NCBI GenBank assembly: GCA_038496675.1
Contig: CM076653.1
Span: 16,158,348-16,222,347, forward strand
Length of the DNA: 64,000 bases
Direction of reading: 5' to 3'
From: Rachycentron canadum
Taxonomy: Eukaryota; Chordata; Actinopteri; Carangiformes; Rachycentridae
This document shows positions 1 to 11,509 of the stretch, piece after piece. The notes under the pieces are model-generated. The model searched no databases. It had not been told where the DNA came from and saw only the letters and a list, made by a program, of their open reading frames with translations. How positions within the stretch are numbered: the first letter of the stretch is position 1; the number at the start of each line of letters is the position of its first letter. Made by a program: the position numbers and the translations under genes.

Positions 1-880
1 TGGTGAGCAGAATAAGAGTGAGACTGGCAACACAACAGTTTTACAGCTGATAAGGACATTGGTGTTTTAACATGAGCCAGGGGAAAGAAGATTCTTCTCA
101 TTTCCTTCACAAGAATGAATATTTGAAGAAGTCCCCAGAGTAGATTTATCATCATTAGGGATGGAATTACATGAAATACCCTTCCAAGTATGTTTTCCCT
201 CCTCCGCTCTCCATCAGTGTTTTATTAGCTTTAACACAGAGCAGAGGAACAGGAGGAGCTGAGACAGGCTGTGGATTATCTCACTGCTTTTTATTTTAAG
301 TTTTCATGTATTATTCTACACAAACACAAATAAAGAGATAGTTACAGAGATAATATATCCTGACTGTGCAATGCAAAATGTTCAGCCAGCACACACTGAC
401 AAACATCTGTCATCTAAATGTACAACATCACATGCATCAAATTCACAGAGAGAGATAGATAAAGTAAGATGGGTTCGTGGTCAGATTTCTTTCTCCAAAC
501 ATCAAACATCGTTTCCACTGTTTAAATTTCTGCATATCTTCAATCCTCTTCAAGCCTCTCCTCTAGTCATCTCTGCTAATTTGCATTTAGGAAGACAGAG
601 AATAAAACTCCTCGCACTGTTGCCCAAGGATAATGCAGCCTGGCTTGTGCACCAGCGGCTCAAAGCTGAATCACTTTTTCTAAAGTATTTATGGAGCGTG
701 AGTGGTGTCCCTCTCAGATTACATCAGCCAGCTGACCCTGAGGTTTTCCTGTACACTGGCACATGTTCAGTCTTCAGTGTCGTGAAGCTGTTCCTATTAT
801 TTTGAATGTAATGGAAGACTGACACTCTCATATTTGAAGTATCATAATACCAAGGGTTTAAAGCAGCTCTTTGTTTTTAT
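1..880. other. Non-coding sequence, nothing recognised
   Basis: No family-like protein, splice-consistent exon or repeat that I know is visible. A 144-codon open stretch at 371-805 on the plus strand has no domain-like composition. Confidence 0.5.
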
Positions 881-884
881 CTCT

Positions 885-1255
885 AAAGTCCAATTTCCAC
901 TGGTCAAAATACCCACAAGGAGCCGCTAACAGATGGCTGTGATTAGCATTAACAGTTTAGCAGTAATGTTTTTCAGAGCACAGTCAGTGTAAACAAACCT
1001 GTTACCTGTCCAGTGTGGTACTGTTAATGCTTATGCTGACCCACCTGTCACAAGAGGCCATGGCCTCAATTTAAACTTAAAATCTGTATAAATTGCAAAC
1101 AGGTGAGTTACATAAAAATTCACCCCCATACAGCTGCACAAAGAAGGAAATTAGCTACAGAGACTAAAACTGTTTTTGTTCCAGGCTGTAAACATGTTGG
1201 AGCCAGACTTTAGTGGTCTGTAGAGGAACTGCAGGTTTTAGCGTTTTAGTTTTTC
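885..1255 (+). repeat. Teleost dispersed repeat fragment
   Basis: Phrases such as GGAGCCGCTAACAGATGGC, CAAACAGGTGAGTTACAT, TTCCAGGCTGTAAACATG and GTAGAGGAACTGCAG belong to a repeat I recognise as common in spiny-rayed fish. It is diverged and lacks part of its middle. The family assignment is from memory. Confidence 0.5.
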
Positions 1256-1609
1256 AGGCAGACGCCGCTGTTGATGCTTGATGATACTGTTTGTGTATGT
1301 AAGGTATATAAAAGGAGATAGGAACTGTGTCTTGGACATGCCAGCCTACCACACTGGCTCCAGTTACCTCTTCCCTGTTTAAATGAGTTCATCATCTAAT
1401 TCAGTTCATGTTGCGTGCAAAGCTGACATTTTGTATTGTGCAATGAAAGGTTGAGAGAGGGTGGCTGTATTTGATAAATTTCATGTGAATTAAGTTGTGT
1501 GCATGTTATTCTGAAGCACTGAATATTTTTTTTCAAGAAAACACTTTAAAAAGAAAATAACTCTCTCTATTCAAATCTCAACACCAACATTTTGTCCCAA
1601 ACATGAATC

Positions 1610-2400
1610 CCAATCTGCCAATCCCAAAGCCCCAAAACCCCTGAAACACCCAATGGCGCGGTGATGAACCATGAGGTGTTGGGTGTCACTTGACAACTCA
1701 ACTATCCCCAGTTGATCAGTGCCTGGTTTGTGTCCAAGTAGTGCTCAGTGTCATGGACCACCCATCTTATCCACAGCCACCCCTTCTATAGCTTTGACGT
1801 TGATCTTGGTGGTTCTTGTTTCCTGCAACCCTCTGAAACCAAGGACATTAAGAACCTCATGTAGTGCAGTGATGTAGGTCTACAGTGGTCCCTCCACCCA
1901 TCCCTCCTCATTCCTCCACCAGTTTGAGGTATTTGCCCTTCTTATGCTTGTGGGTCTTCTCTATCTGGTCTTCCCAGGGAGCGGAGCGTTCCAACATCAG
2001 CTTCAACTGCCTCCCTATGGCCCTATTCAGATCTGGCATTAATATGTGTCTTGGGTGATATAATCCCACGTGGAGCGCTTTAAATACAGATGTGAAAGTA
2101 GTCACAGACCCTAACAGGCTGCATTTACCTCCTGACCTTGTTCTTGCTTCTCTCTTCTTCCTCACCTTTATTTAAGACTGACTCTGGCTACTGAAAGGAA
2201 GCTGCACCCAAGAAGAGTGGGCTGGTGTGGTTTTTTTGGTGACCCCAGCCACCTGCAATGGCTGGTGTTTGGCTCGGGGCCAAGTTGAACTTCATATATC
2301 AGCACTGACCAGACAAGCTCACTATGCTGATAAATCCATGCCTTGGACGTCCCTGGAAGTCCTGATCTAACCATTGCAGGTAGCACATGCTGCCAGCTCC
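1610..2400 (-). mobile_element. Degraded non-LTR retrotransposon (LINE), C-terminal part
   Basis: The minus-strand translation gives KAWIYQHSELVWSVLIYEV and a RWLG motif (2386-2168), then APWEDQIEKTHKHKKGKY followed by LKLVEE (2165-1908). These match the region downstream of the reverse transcriptase in a fish LINE group, with PWED..E...KRKKY..LVEEC typical. Between the two blocks most of the expected protein is missing. Past 1908 the frame breaks with stops and shifts but still shows the WLWI..-like tail. It is an inactive, internally deleted fossil. Confidence 0.7.
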
Positions 2401-2559
2401 ATACAAGTTAACTTCACAGTCTCTCAGGGTGAAACTCTTCCCCAGGCCAGAATGAGGTCTTTGATCCTCTCTGGAGTGTGAGTGCTATTGTTGTTGTTGT
2501 TGTTGTCCAAAGAGCTAGGTCAATGTCAGCTGAATGACTGCCAGGTCTCCTTTATCCTC

Positions 2560-2835
2560 AATTGGGTAAACACAGAGTGAGCTGCAGTTTTTAAGGAGGA
2601 GTGAGGGATGGCTCTGACCTCTCTATACTCTATCCTGATTGTGTGGTACAATCTGTCAATCACACAGTGGTCACGCCCCCTAATCCATCCCCTGCTTTAT
2701 GGTCTATTTTCGAGTGGAGTCACCTGCTGATGGTCATTAGATAGAAGCAGGTTTAAGGCTCTTCAGCATTGGCTTCACTTCACAGACCCAGAGTCTACGT
2801 CCACTTTTATAGATGGTCTATGGTCACCACTCCTG
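2560..2835 (+). repeat. Dispersed repeat family A, internally deleted copy
   Basis: It shares CACGCCCCCTAAT, TTTATGGTCTATTTTC, GATGGTCATTAGA and CAGACCCAGAGTCTACGTCC with better copies at 17143-17625 and 41440-41775. The central part (from the ATGGACCATCATTT block to the TTCAATACAATCTGAC block) is absent. Confidence 0.7.
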
Positions 2836-3433
2836 TCTGCTGTATACAGCCAGGGACTCCTCCCCTGTGCACTGCAATATCAGTGTTTACATTTCTCAGG
2901 AGGTAAAGTGTTAGTGGCAGTTATTAAGAGTCCTCCACACTGAGCAGTGAGATGGTGCAGCAATACTGTGTTTGCTCTGTTGGACTCTGCCTTTAGCTCC
3001 TGGTCCTTTGAGAGAGGGGAAAGAACAGTATGTTTTTATCCCTGAGATCCAACTGTCAGTTGACCTTTCACAGCCAACCTATTGATGACCTGTCCTCAAT
3101 TCTCTCTTCTTCCTAAGCTTTGTTTATATCATTGCAGTGAATGTACACATCATTACAAATCAGCCTGAGCCTGTTAAGCCAGCAGCGGTGACCCACAGTA
3201 TGTGAATTGAGTTTTCAGGTGGGTTTTTTTCTGTATGCTTCCCCTGTCATGATCCTCCAATAGGGGGCCTGGACTCACTAATGGGTTTCTGGCTTTTCAC
3301 AGAAACAACGTGCTGCTGTGAGGAAGGTGTAAGGTTAATCTGTATGTGTTTGAAGTCAGGACTGTGCTTTATTGACTCTCCCTCTCTTCTCTCATCGCTC
3401 CCTTCATCTCTTTACTCTCTCTGTCTCTATTGC

Positions 3434-3478
3434 CCACACACGCACACGCGCGTGCGCACACACACACACACACACACA
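3434..3478 (+). repeat. (CA)n microsatellite with CG interruptions
   Basis: Dinucleotide tract beginning CCCACACACGCACACGCGCG and continuing as pure CA. The alternating purine-pyrimidine run is Z-DNA prone. Confidence 0.9.
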
Positions 3479-4310
3479 ATATGTATATCAGGGCTTTGAA
3501 CTGTGAAGCTCTCTGGTGTCTGTATTTTTTTTTTTGTCCCTCTATGATCTGTGTTAAGAGGTTAAGGTGACATTGGGGGATTACAGGGCAGCGAGTGTGT
3601 AAAGTTCACCTTTCTGAATAATAAAGGTTTTCATTCTAGCAGAGACAGCGAACACTGTCATTAGTACATGACTATTTTTAAATGTGTCAGACACCACAAC
3701 AGAAAGCTAACACCACTGATTCTGATATCTCAGGTGGTCACATGATGCAGGCGGGTAGATGGCAGCTCATCTGTTGGGACATGGCATTTTAATTAATTGT
3801 GATGTTTGTTGGGAGAGCAGCTACACTGGTAGAGGAACAGCCATGCAGCGACTGTTAGATCCGAGGGTTATATTTCCTTCGGTAGGAATAAATCATATTT
3901 CCTGTGCACTGCAGATGGATGTTTACTGGGGCAGCCCTCCCGTCAGTCTGGGATCATGGTGACATTTTATATATGCATGCCTCAGCTGCGACTCTGCAGC
4001 CCTCGGAGGCTGTTTATCACTCTGCATAGACCTGGCTTTTATTTATTTACAGAGCTCTTACTGTAGTCCTACCCCTGATAATACTTCAGAGCTGTCTCTC
4101 AGTGAGGGCCCTTACCGAACATGCTCTAATGTTTGGATTAAGTTGTAGGTGCCTGCTGTTTTCATTGAACTCTGAAAATCCAGTTTTTCTCACTGTGCAC
4201 CCCTGACCGGTAAAACACGGAGGACAATCTGCAGAATGTTTATCTTACTTCCTTTTCTGTGTTTCTTAGTGTCTAGGTTTTTGTTTTGATTCTTTTCATT
4301 CATTCAATCA

Positions 4311-4575
4311 GGGCAGCACGATGGTGCAGTGGTTAGTGCTGTCTCTGGTGCCTCTTGTTTGCATGTTCTCCCAAGTCCAATGAAGGTCAAATTAATTGGT
4401 GACTGTAAATTGCCTGTAGGTCTTTATGTGAGTGTGAACGTTGTTTGTCTCTGTGTATCAGAGCTGTGACGGACTGGAGACCTGTCCAGGATGAACCCCA
4501 GCCAATATCAGCTGGGACTGGCTCCAGCCCCCCATGACCCCAAGAGAAGTGGTGTAGATAATGAATTAATGTATC
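4311..4575 (+). repeat. Abundant teleost interspersed repeat, copy 1
   Basis: It opens GGGCAGCACGATGGTGCAGT and continues with GTTTGCATGTTCTCCC, AATTGGTGACTGTAAATTGC, CTGTGACGGACTGGAGACCT and CTGGCTCCAGCCCCCCATGA. This is a very common fish dispersed repeat. A second copy in the same orientation is at 61149-61446. I do not assign a transposon class. Confidence 0.75.
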
Positions 4576-4579
4576 AGTG

Positions 4580-7500
4580 TGTGAGTGTCAGTGAGGTTTA
4601 TGCTTAAATGTATTTCTGAGGTAAAACAAACGTGGAGTGAATATGTAAAAGCAGATCAGTACTGTGTTAAGAGTTACAGTCAGTACAATTCCTACTTGTT
4701 ATCACTTTTTTAAATTACTTTTGGTACAACTAGCACCAATAGTACAACTTCATTTAGGTTTACGTACAGATGTTTTTACAGAGACTGACAGGTGAGGGAC
4801 GTCACTGAAGCTTCAGTGCAGTAGACCTTAGTCTACAGTCAAAGTCCTACATCTGTTTAAGAAGTGAAAGAAATCTGTTAAGGCAGAGTGATTCATTTAT
4901 TTGGGAACCTAAAGTGCAGACCTCGGATGTGAGACAGTGGCAAAGAGGTGAGAGTTTCTTATAACAAATGTCAGTGAAATAGGACCAAGCTCTATATTTT
5001 ATAGTTTGGAAGGTAGATTGGCTCAACTGCAGGAAAACAGGTGGGTTGCAGTGGAGAATATTGTCTGAGCTGATTGGAAGAAGCTGGACTGGAGCCAGAT
5101 TTGAATCCTGGAGATGAGGGAGAAACCCAGAGAAACTTAAAGTAAAGACTGAATGATTGTGTTCAAGTAGAGGGTCAGACCCAGGAGTAACTCAGCGTTA
5201 GTGACACAGTCACTGTGTGAAGGTGGAGTTGAGAGGGAACCATAACCTGGACCATGAGCTGGGGGTCAAGAAAGGCTCGATTTTTTAAACAACTAAAACA
5301 AAAGAACTATATTACTGCTGTATCTACCACTATTTGTATTTTAACTCATTTAATCAAATCAACTTCAGCTGACACACCATCTGCTCTCAGGGCTTATTTT
5401 GTAGCCCTTTAGCACCTCCCTCTTTACATGACTCCAACTCCTTTCAACGCCTTCAGATGATTTGTGACAGTACGTCATCAACAAACTTTCTTCCCATGGA
5501 GAAGAGAAGACACTGACACGATGAAACTCAGCAACACAACAACTGACTGAATCTCCATCTGAAGCTCATCACACTGTTTTAAACATGGGCACACATTTGT
5601 CATGGCTTCATTTCCTGAGTGTGTGAGAGGGAGAGAGAGCGTTATAATGGTCCACTGCTCATCATTGTTACAGTGAAGCACCTGAGGGACAATCTGTGTG
5701 TCCAGTGTCACTCTCTTCTTTGTCTCTCTGCTCTTCCCTTTGAGGAGTCTCCATCCATCTCCAGGTTTCACCCTCTGAGCCAAGGAGGCCATTAGAGAGA
5801 CATCAGTATAAATAAGGTATGAAGTGGTGTACCATTACTACACACACACACATACACACACACATACACACTTCCATCAGAGAAAGGGGAGTGCAATGGA
5901 AAGATGTTAATGTTTTCCTTGAAGGAGGGAAGAACCCCAGAAGAACAGTTCAGATGACTGAGACTTATTGGACAAGTTTCTGTAATAACACAATAATGAG
6001 CATTTAAAAACTGACTGAGGATAAATATGGGATTTACAGCAGCGTACAGTCAGGCCAGCTGTCAGGCTGCCATGAATATTTCATCTTATTAAAAGCTGCT
6101 CTGGATGAGTGTGACCTGCTCTGCTTTAATATTTTAGTGTATGGATAACAACCATACTGAGTTTTTCACAAGATTGAATATGTTCCTCAAACATCACGAC
6201 GTACTTTGAAATGCAGTAAATATTTCACTTTTCTCAGCAGACTGTCAGTGGGAAATAAAAAGGGGAGAAATCACACGGCTAATTTCACCCCCGGGCGACC
6301 AGAGTTATTACCTCGGTTTATTTGAAGTATTAAATCATTTGGTTGACTGGAAAATAAATGTTGGGAATCATGAGAAGGGGAGGGATGCTCCTGTGGGGTT
6401 TAGCTTCCCACAGGTTTTCGTGATTCTTTTAGTGTTGACCCTTTTTTAACCAGTCCTGAGGGCAAAACTCCAGGAAACAGCAGTGGAAACAGGAATGTGA
6501 TCAAAAGATTTGATGGCAAAATGTGTGAAGTCAGTGCTTCGGCATGAGGGTGGCACAAGTGAACATGTCACGGTACATCCATTGGGGAGCAGAAAGTTGC
6601 CTGCTAAATTTCATGGAGGCCCATAAGTGTTTAGCCAAGCTAACAGGGTGGTGTCATAGTGTAAATCTGTAAGAAAACAAATGTGGAAATATAACAGGAA
6701 TAAATAATAGACTAACTAACTAAATGTCTTTACTTATTGCCTCTGCTTTTCCTTGAAGGCCAAGCCACCAATCAACAGGCATTGGACGCAGAAGCAATGA
6801 AGGAAATTTATTTATTTATCAAACCTCATTCACAATGTACATGCACAAGTCCACATCCACCTCCTGCTGTCTGCACTGAAACCTCCCACCAAGGCAGGAT
6901 TCACGTACACAGTGATCAACTCAGTCTGGAAATTGTGTCTAGTTATTTATTCCTGTTTATATTTCCACATTTATTTAGATTTTTTTACGGCACTACTAAG
7001 ACTCCATAAAGAGGGTCTGTAGGGATGAGTGGGTGGTCAGTTGGCCAACCATGTTAAATTGAAATATTTCAACAACACAGACCTTCATGGTCCCCAGAGG
7101 CTGAAGCCATCTGAAGGTTGAACCCATTCAGTGAAATAGATAAATGGAGTGAAGGTCAGAATCCAACAACCTTTAATGAAAAGGCTAATGTCACTGTTAT
7201 GGTTTTCAGAAAATGGACCTGAGAGGGTGAAGAGAAAGTAAAGAGTCAAAATAAAACAAAGTGGAAATGGTCAGACTGAAGCAAAAACCAAAACAGACAG
7301 GTCGGGTTAAAACCAGCTGAGGGACCTGACTCAAGGACAATCTGAGTCAGAGTCAGTGGACATTACACAGAGCTAATGAGGGGATGGGGAACAGATGAGG
7401 AGGGGAGCAGGGTGGAGCAGCTGCAGGTTGTTGTTGTTGCAGGTGGGAGCACCAGGGTCTGAAATGACACTTTCATGCTGTCAATCTCCTGTTTTACCAC

Positions 7501-8240
7501 ACATCCCAAAAAGTGTTGTACTGGGTCCAGGTCTGGGGACTGGTGAGAGCCACTGAAGTTCACTGATCTCACTGTCACTTCCATTACACCACCACCTCCA
7601 GCCTGGACTGTTGACACAAGGCAGGTTGTGTCATCTGCTGCCTCAGCAGAAATCCAGATCCATCAGACCAGGGGCCTGTATAATATAAAGCAGGATTTGG
7701 TTCAGGTTCAGTTGATGCTGATGCTGAACTCCTAACCTGCACTGTTGTTAACTTCAGATTCTACTCCTTTAAGTCCTTTAGGATTCCTAGAAAATTCTGC
7801 AAATCATATTGAATTATTCACTTAACAGGAACTAGGAACAGGTTCATATATATATATATTTGATCAGAACAATGACCAACACACTTATCAATATTACATG
7901 ATTATAAATCAACATTTTGTCAGTGTCAGTTTTTTCAGTCACTATATCAGTGAAAAACCTAATAATAATAATAATTGAATTTATGTTCTCAGGATGATCA
8001 ATGTTAGATTAAGTCAAGCCAGATAATGAAAAGATATCCTGGGTCTGTTAAACCTGCTTTGCTCATTGGCTTTAATGGCTTTTTACTTGTATTAGATCGA
8101 GGTGGGATCAGGAGAACATTTGTGCTGCATATTACATGACAGGTGATACCATTAGGAAAATTCAGAACTTTCTTTTGGTTAATATCATAACTACACAAGC
8201 ATTAATTCATTAAAATGATTGCAACCCAACTCTTTGGTCA
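4580..8240. other. Non-coding sequence, no gene seen
   Basis: Only a short (CA)n-like tract near 5838-5870, a (TAA)n run near 7960-7976 and a scrap of a dispersed repeat near 6570-6610 are visible. Open stretches here are short and lack family-like sequence. Confidence 0.5.
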
Positions 8241-8242
8241 AA

Positions 8243-8268
8243 GGGGGTGGGGGGGTGGGGGGTGGTGG
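8243..8268 (+). other. Poly-G tract with G-quadruplex potential
   Basis: Runs of five, seven and six G separated by single T. The long runs can supply four G-stacks. It lies outside any recognised gene. Confidence 0.5.
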
Positions 8269-9199
8269 TACACAGTGGTTCATAAAATAAAGAATAAATC
8301 ACATTTATTTACATGAAATAATCAAACAGTCACTAAATGTACAAGGTGTCAATAGGTCTGCAGTGTTTGTCAGAGGACACTTGACAGGGTGGTGTTGTAT
8401 AGTGCAAAATGAAATACAAACAGAAGAAATTGTGTGGTGCCAGGGGAAGATCCTGTGATGGAGTGAGACAGAAAGCAGGGACTGGACCTGGTAACTCTGC
8501 CTACCAGGTCCTAATGAGTGATGACACAAACAATATATTCATGACATTTTGTGGTTGTTGAGGCACCGTACAGAGACCAGTCAAGAGGTGGAAGCAGTTT
8601 GGTGCAGCACCTGTGTGTCTGTCCAGAGGAGGCGAGACCTAGGAGGAAGTCCATCATGACACTTCTGACAGCTCTGAGGGGGATCAGAGGCTCAGTCTGG
8701 TGAGACTGTGAACATGAAGTTATGGAGGTGCACAGACAGCTGTAGTGATGTCATCATCAGGTGACTGACAGCAGCTTAATGCTGTTACTGATACTGATAC
8801 TGATCATTAGTGTTATGAGACTGCATGTTATCAATAATCACAGAGGCAGAACAAAGAGCTGTTCTGTACAGAAATATAACAGTATATCCCAGAAGGATGA
8901 ATGTCACACACTGCCAAACGACTCAGACACCAGCTCAACGCAGCAGTTTTCACAGTTTCACTCTGATCAGAGAAACGTGTTTCTATGGTTACCAAATGAT
9001 TTGCACAACTGTACAGATTTCTCCTACAGATTGATTTCTGATCAGTTCACTATCAGCAGATTCAGCGGATTTTAAAATACTAAAATCATGCCCACTATTA
9101 TAAAACCTGTGGTCAGTCTATTTGCATTTAGACCACAAACAAACCTGGAAGTTCCTCTAACAATCCAGGTCTGATGCTTTAGTCCAGACCACGTGTCAC

Positions 9200-9360
9200 A
9201 GTGCTAACCGAATGTGATGTCACTATTATATTGAAGCCTCCAGTTCGTAATTTGGCTGTTGATCATGTTGTTTTTTTTTAAACCAGAAGAAACCATATTT
9301 GGAGGAGAAGGTGGAGCTGAGGAGGAGTGAGGACTGGATCCTGCTAATGTCAGGACTGTC
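9200..9360 (+). repeat. Dispersed repeat family A, 5' part
   Basis: It carries AAACCAGAAGAAACCATATT and GGTGGAGCTGAGGAGGAGTG, shared with 17230-17285 and 41505-41540. It then departs from the family into another repeat at 9370. Confidence 0.65.
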
Positions 9361-9369
9361 TGAGAGCTT

Positions 9370-9515
9370 CAGTCTGACCTCATTATATCCTGGATCCTGT
9401 ATCTCTGTACTGAACCTGTATCTCTGCTTTAATGGGGGCAGTTTGTTCAGGACCCAGTGGGGTCAGAGACAGTGTTGTGGCCTTAATGTGTCACAATGAT
9501 TCAGTTTCTCAGGAG
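9370..9515 (+). repeat. Dispersed repeat with a second copy at 14705-14825
   Basis: Both copies carry AATGGGGGCAGTTTGTTCAG, GACCCAGT(G/T)GGGTCAGAG and ATGATTCAGTTTCT followed by a GGGAGG/AGGAGG motif, in the same orientation. The 14705 copy lacks about 40 bp around the CTGTATCTCTG segment. Confidence 0.75.
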
Positions 9516-9519
9516 GTTG

Positions 9520-11030
9520 GCCGACAGCCTGTGAGCAGATTTTTATTTTGTGGAACAATTTAGGCAATGTAAGAACTGCGTAAGGAATGTAATTTAAAAT
9601 GTTCAAAAAATGATCTAACACAATCAACAGTGAAGGAGCCACAGTGACAATGTCATGACCAAGTCCATCTATTGTATTTCAGAGATATCTATAGAAATTA
9701 CCATGACCAGCCACATCCCATCTCGTAATACCACTTTGTGACACTAGAGGCATTGTGAGTGTGTAGTGTCTATTCTGTCCTCAGTCCTACATGAAGAAGA
9801 AGAACACCTTCCTCCATCTTGAAGTTAGACTACAGCTCCTGATCAGCATCTTAGCCTTTCACTGCTGGAAACAGCTCTTGGTCAGTAGAGAGATATGGTT
9901 TGATGCAGTTTCCACCAAAGTTTGTGTTTATAAACAGGTTTTCTGAATGTGGGTAAACCCACTAATAAAAGTCTGTCTGGACTGAGGACACACATGCAGT
10001 TACAGACATAATGGAGAGTGAGCTGCTACCTGCTGTGTTAACTGAGACTTCAAAATGGCAGTGGTCAACAGAGCGTACAGAAAAAACTCATCAGTCACTG
10101 TGTCAGATGTGTTCATGTCAATATAAGATATTTCAGCTAGTTTATATGTAAAGCCTTTGCTTCAAACCCGTGAGAGGTTAAATGACTGACCACAGTGTTG
10201 GGTACTTAACTGCACTGGAGGTAGAGCTGGAATAATGACCTGCTGCGTTGGCAGGGTTCAGCAGCTCAGAGGAAACAGTGAAGTCAGTGGCTGACAGGCT
10301 GCCACACCAGAGACACAGGATCAGGAGTCAGGAGTGTCGGCTGTGCCAGCCTCGTTGGCAGCTCTTCAGGCAACAATAGCCAGGACTCTGAGACCAGGCC
10401 AGACAAGTCAGGGTGGTTTCATGTCACTCAGCTGCCTGCGCTCCACAGGAAGAGACCACTTATTTGCATTATTCATACTACTCAGGACAGGGAGGGGAGG
10501 GATGCCTTATCCAGAAAACCAGAGAGATGTGATTGTTGTGGTCGGTTTGCCAACAATATCTGGCAAGACATGAACCTTAAAGTGTCATGAAGGCAGGAAG
10601 AAGAAGAAGAAGGCAGGTACCATCTTCATCATCATAAAGGAGAAAGCTACAAACTTCAGCAGCACTGTTCAGTCCTGCAGTGGCTCAGAATATTACTATA
10701 ATATTATTACTTAAAAAGTTTTAACAGCAATGAAAATAAAATCTTAAACTTGATGTTGTTTTTGGAGATAAAATGAGAGTAAGACCCTCTCTCTCAGTCA
10801 CTCTGGCACCACTCTGTCCCATTCACTTGACCTGCCCGAGTGACCCACAAACTGATTTCCTGCTGTTGTTCCACCGCCGGCGGGGACCTATCCCCTCAAC
10901 TGTGCTGCATTAAAGGTTCTGTACACTGTGATGTTCATCACTGCCACTAGATGTTGCACTGGACCACCAGCATCTCAGACCAAAACACTTCATTAGCCAC
11001 ACCTCGTTCAACACCACCTTCGATCTCTAC
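9520..11030. other. Non-coding sequence, no gene seen
   Basis: No recognisable exon or repeat apart from a short GAA-rich run near 10600. Confidence 0.45.
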
Positions 11031-11500
11031 TCAGGAGCTGCATCTGAAGACCGTTGACACAGTTGCTCTGAATGGACTGTCCCATTTCAAAGGCAACTTC
11101 ACAGGCGGCCAATAAATGTGTGCTGGGCCGTTTTTCCAACAGCTGGACTTTTCATAGCACAATCTATCCCATGATTCATTACATGCCAGAGATGAAAATA
11201 ATGTCAGCAAACAGCACAGACAGAGAGGCTGAGGATTCTACTGTTAAAGGTTAGTACTGTGCTTCAGCTCAGATCAACATCCAACAGTATTACTATTAAA
11301 ACCAAGCGCCCTAAAACCTTTCTGCAGGAAGCTAAGGTTGCTAGGCAAGGAACAGTAACGAAACAGTGAGGGTGAGAACAGCTGGTGAGTCTAAGTGAAA
11401 AATTTTGGTGGACCAGACCATCTCATTTCAGTCCAGGCTTTGTAGCCTACGAATGGCTTCAGAAACCAGGTCATAAACCAGGTGCCGCCCCTGAATTTGG
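11030..11500. repeat. Dispersed repeat family B, diverged copy
   Basis: It shares GCTGCATC, GTCCCATTTC.AAGGC, AGGTTGCTAGGCAAGG and the GACCAGACCATCTCATTT phrase with copies at 27335-27690, 40070-40215 and 16390-16570. It is a family-level resemblance read by eye, with breaks. Confidence 0.5.
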
Positions 11501-11509
11501 ACACATCTT

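Noticed and set aside
371..805. 144-codon plus-strand open stretch
   Set aside because: No family resemblance, no splice or promoter context, and such lengths occur by chance in a window of this size.
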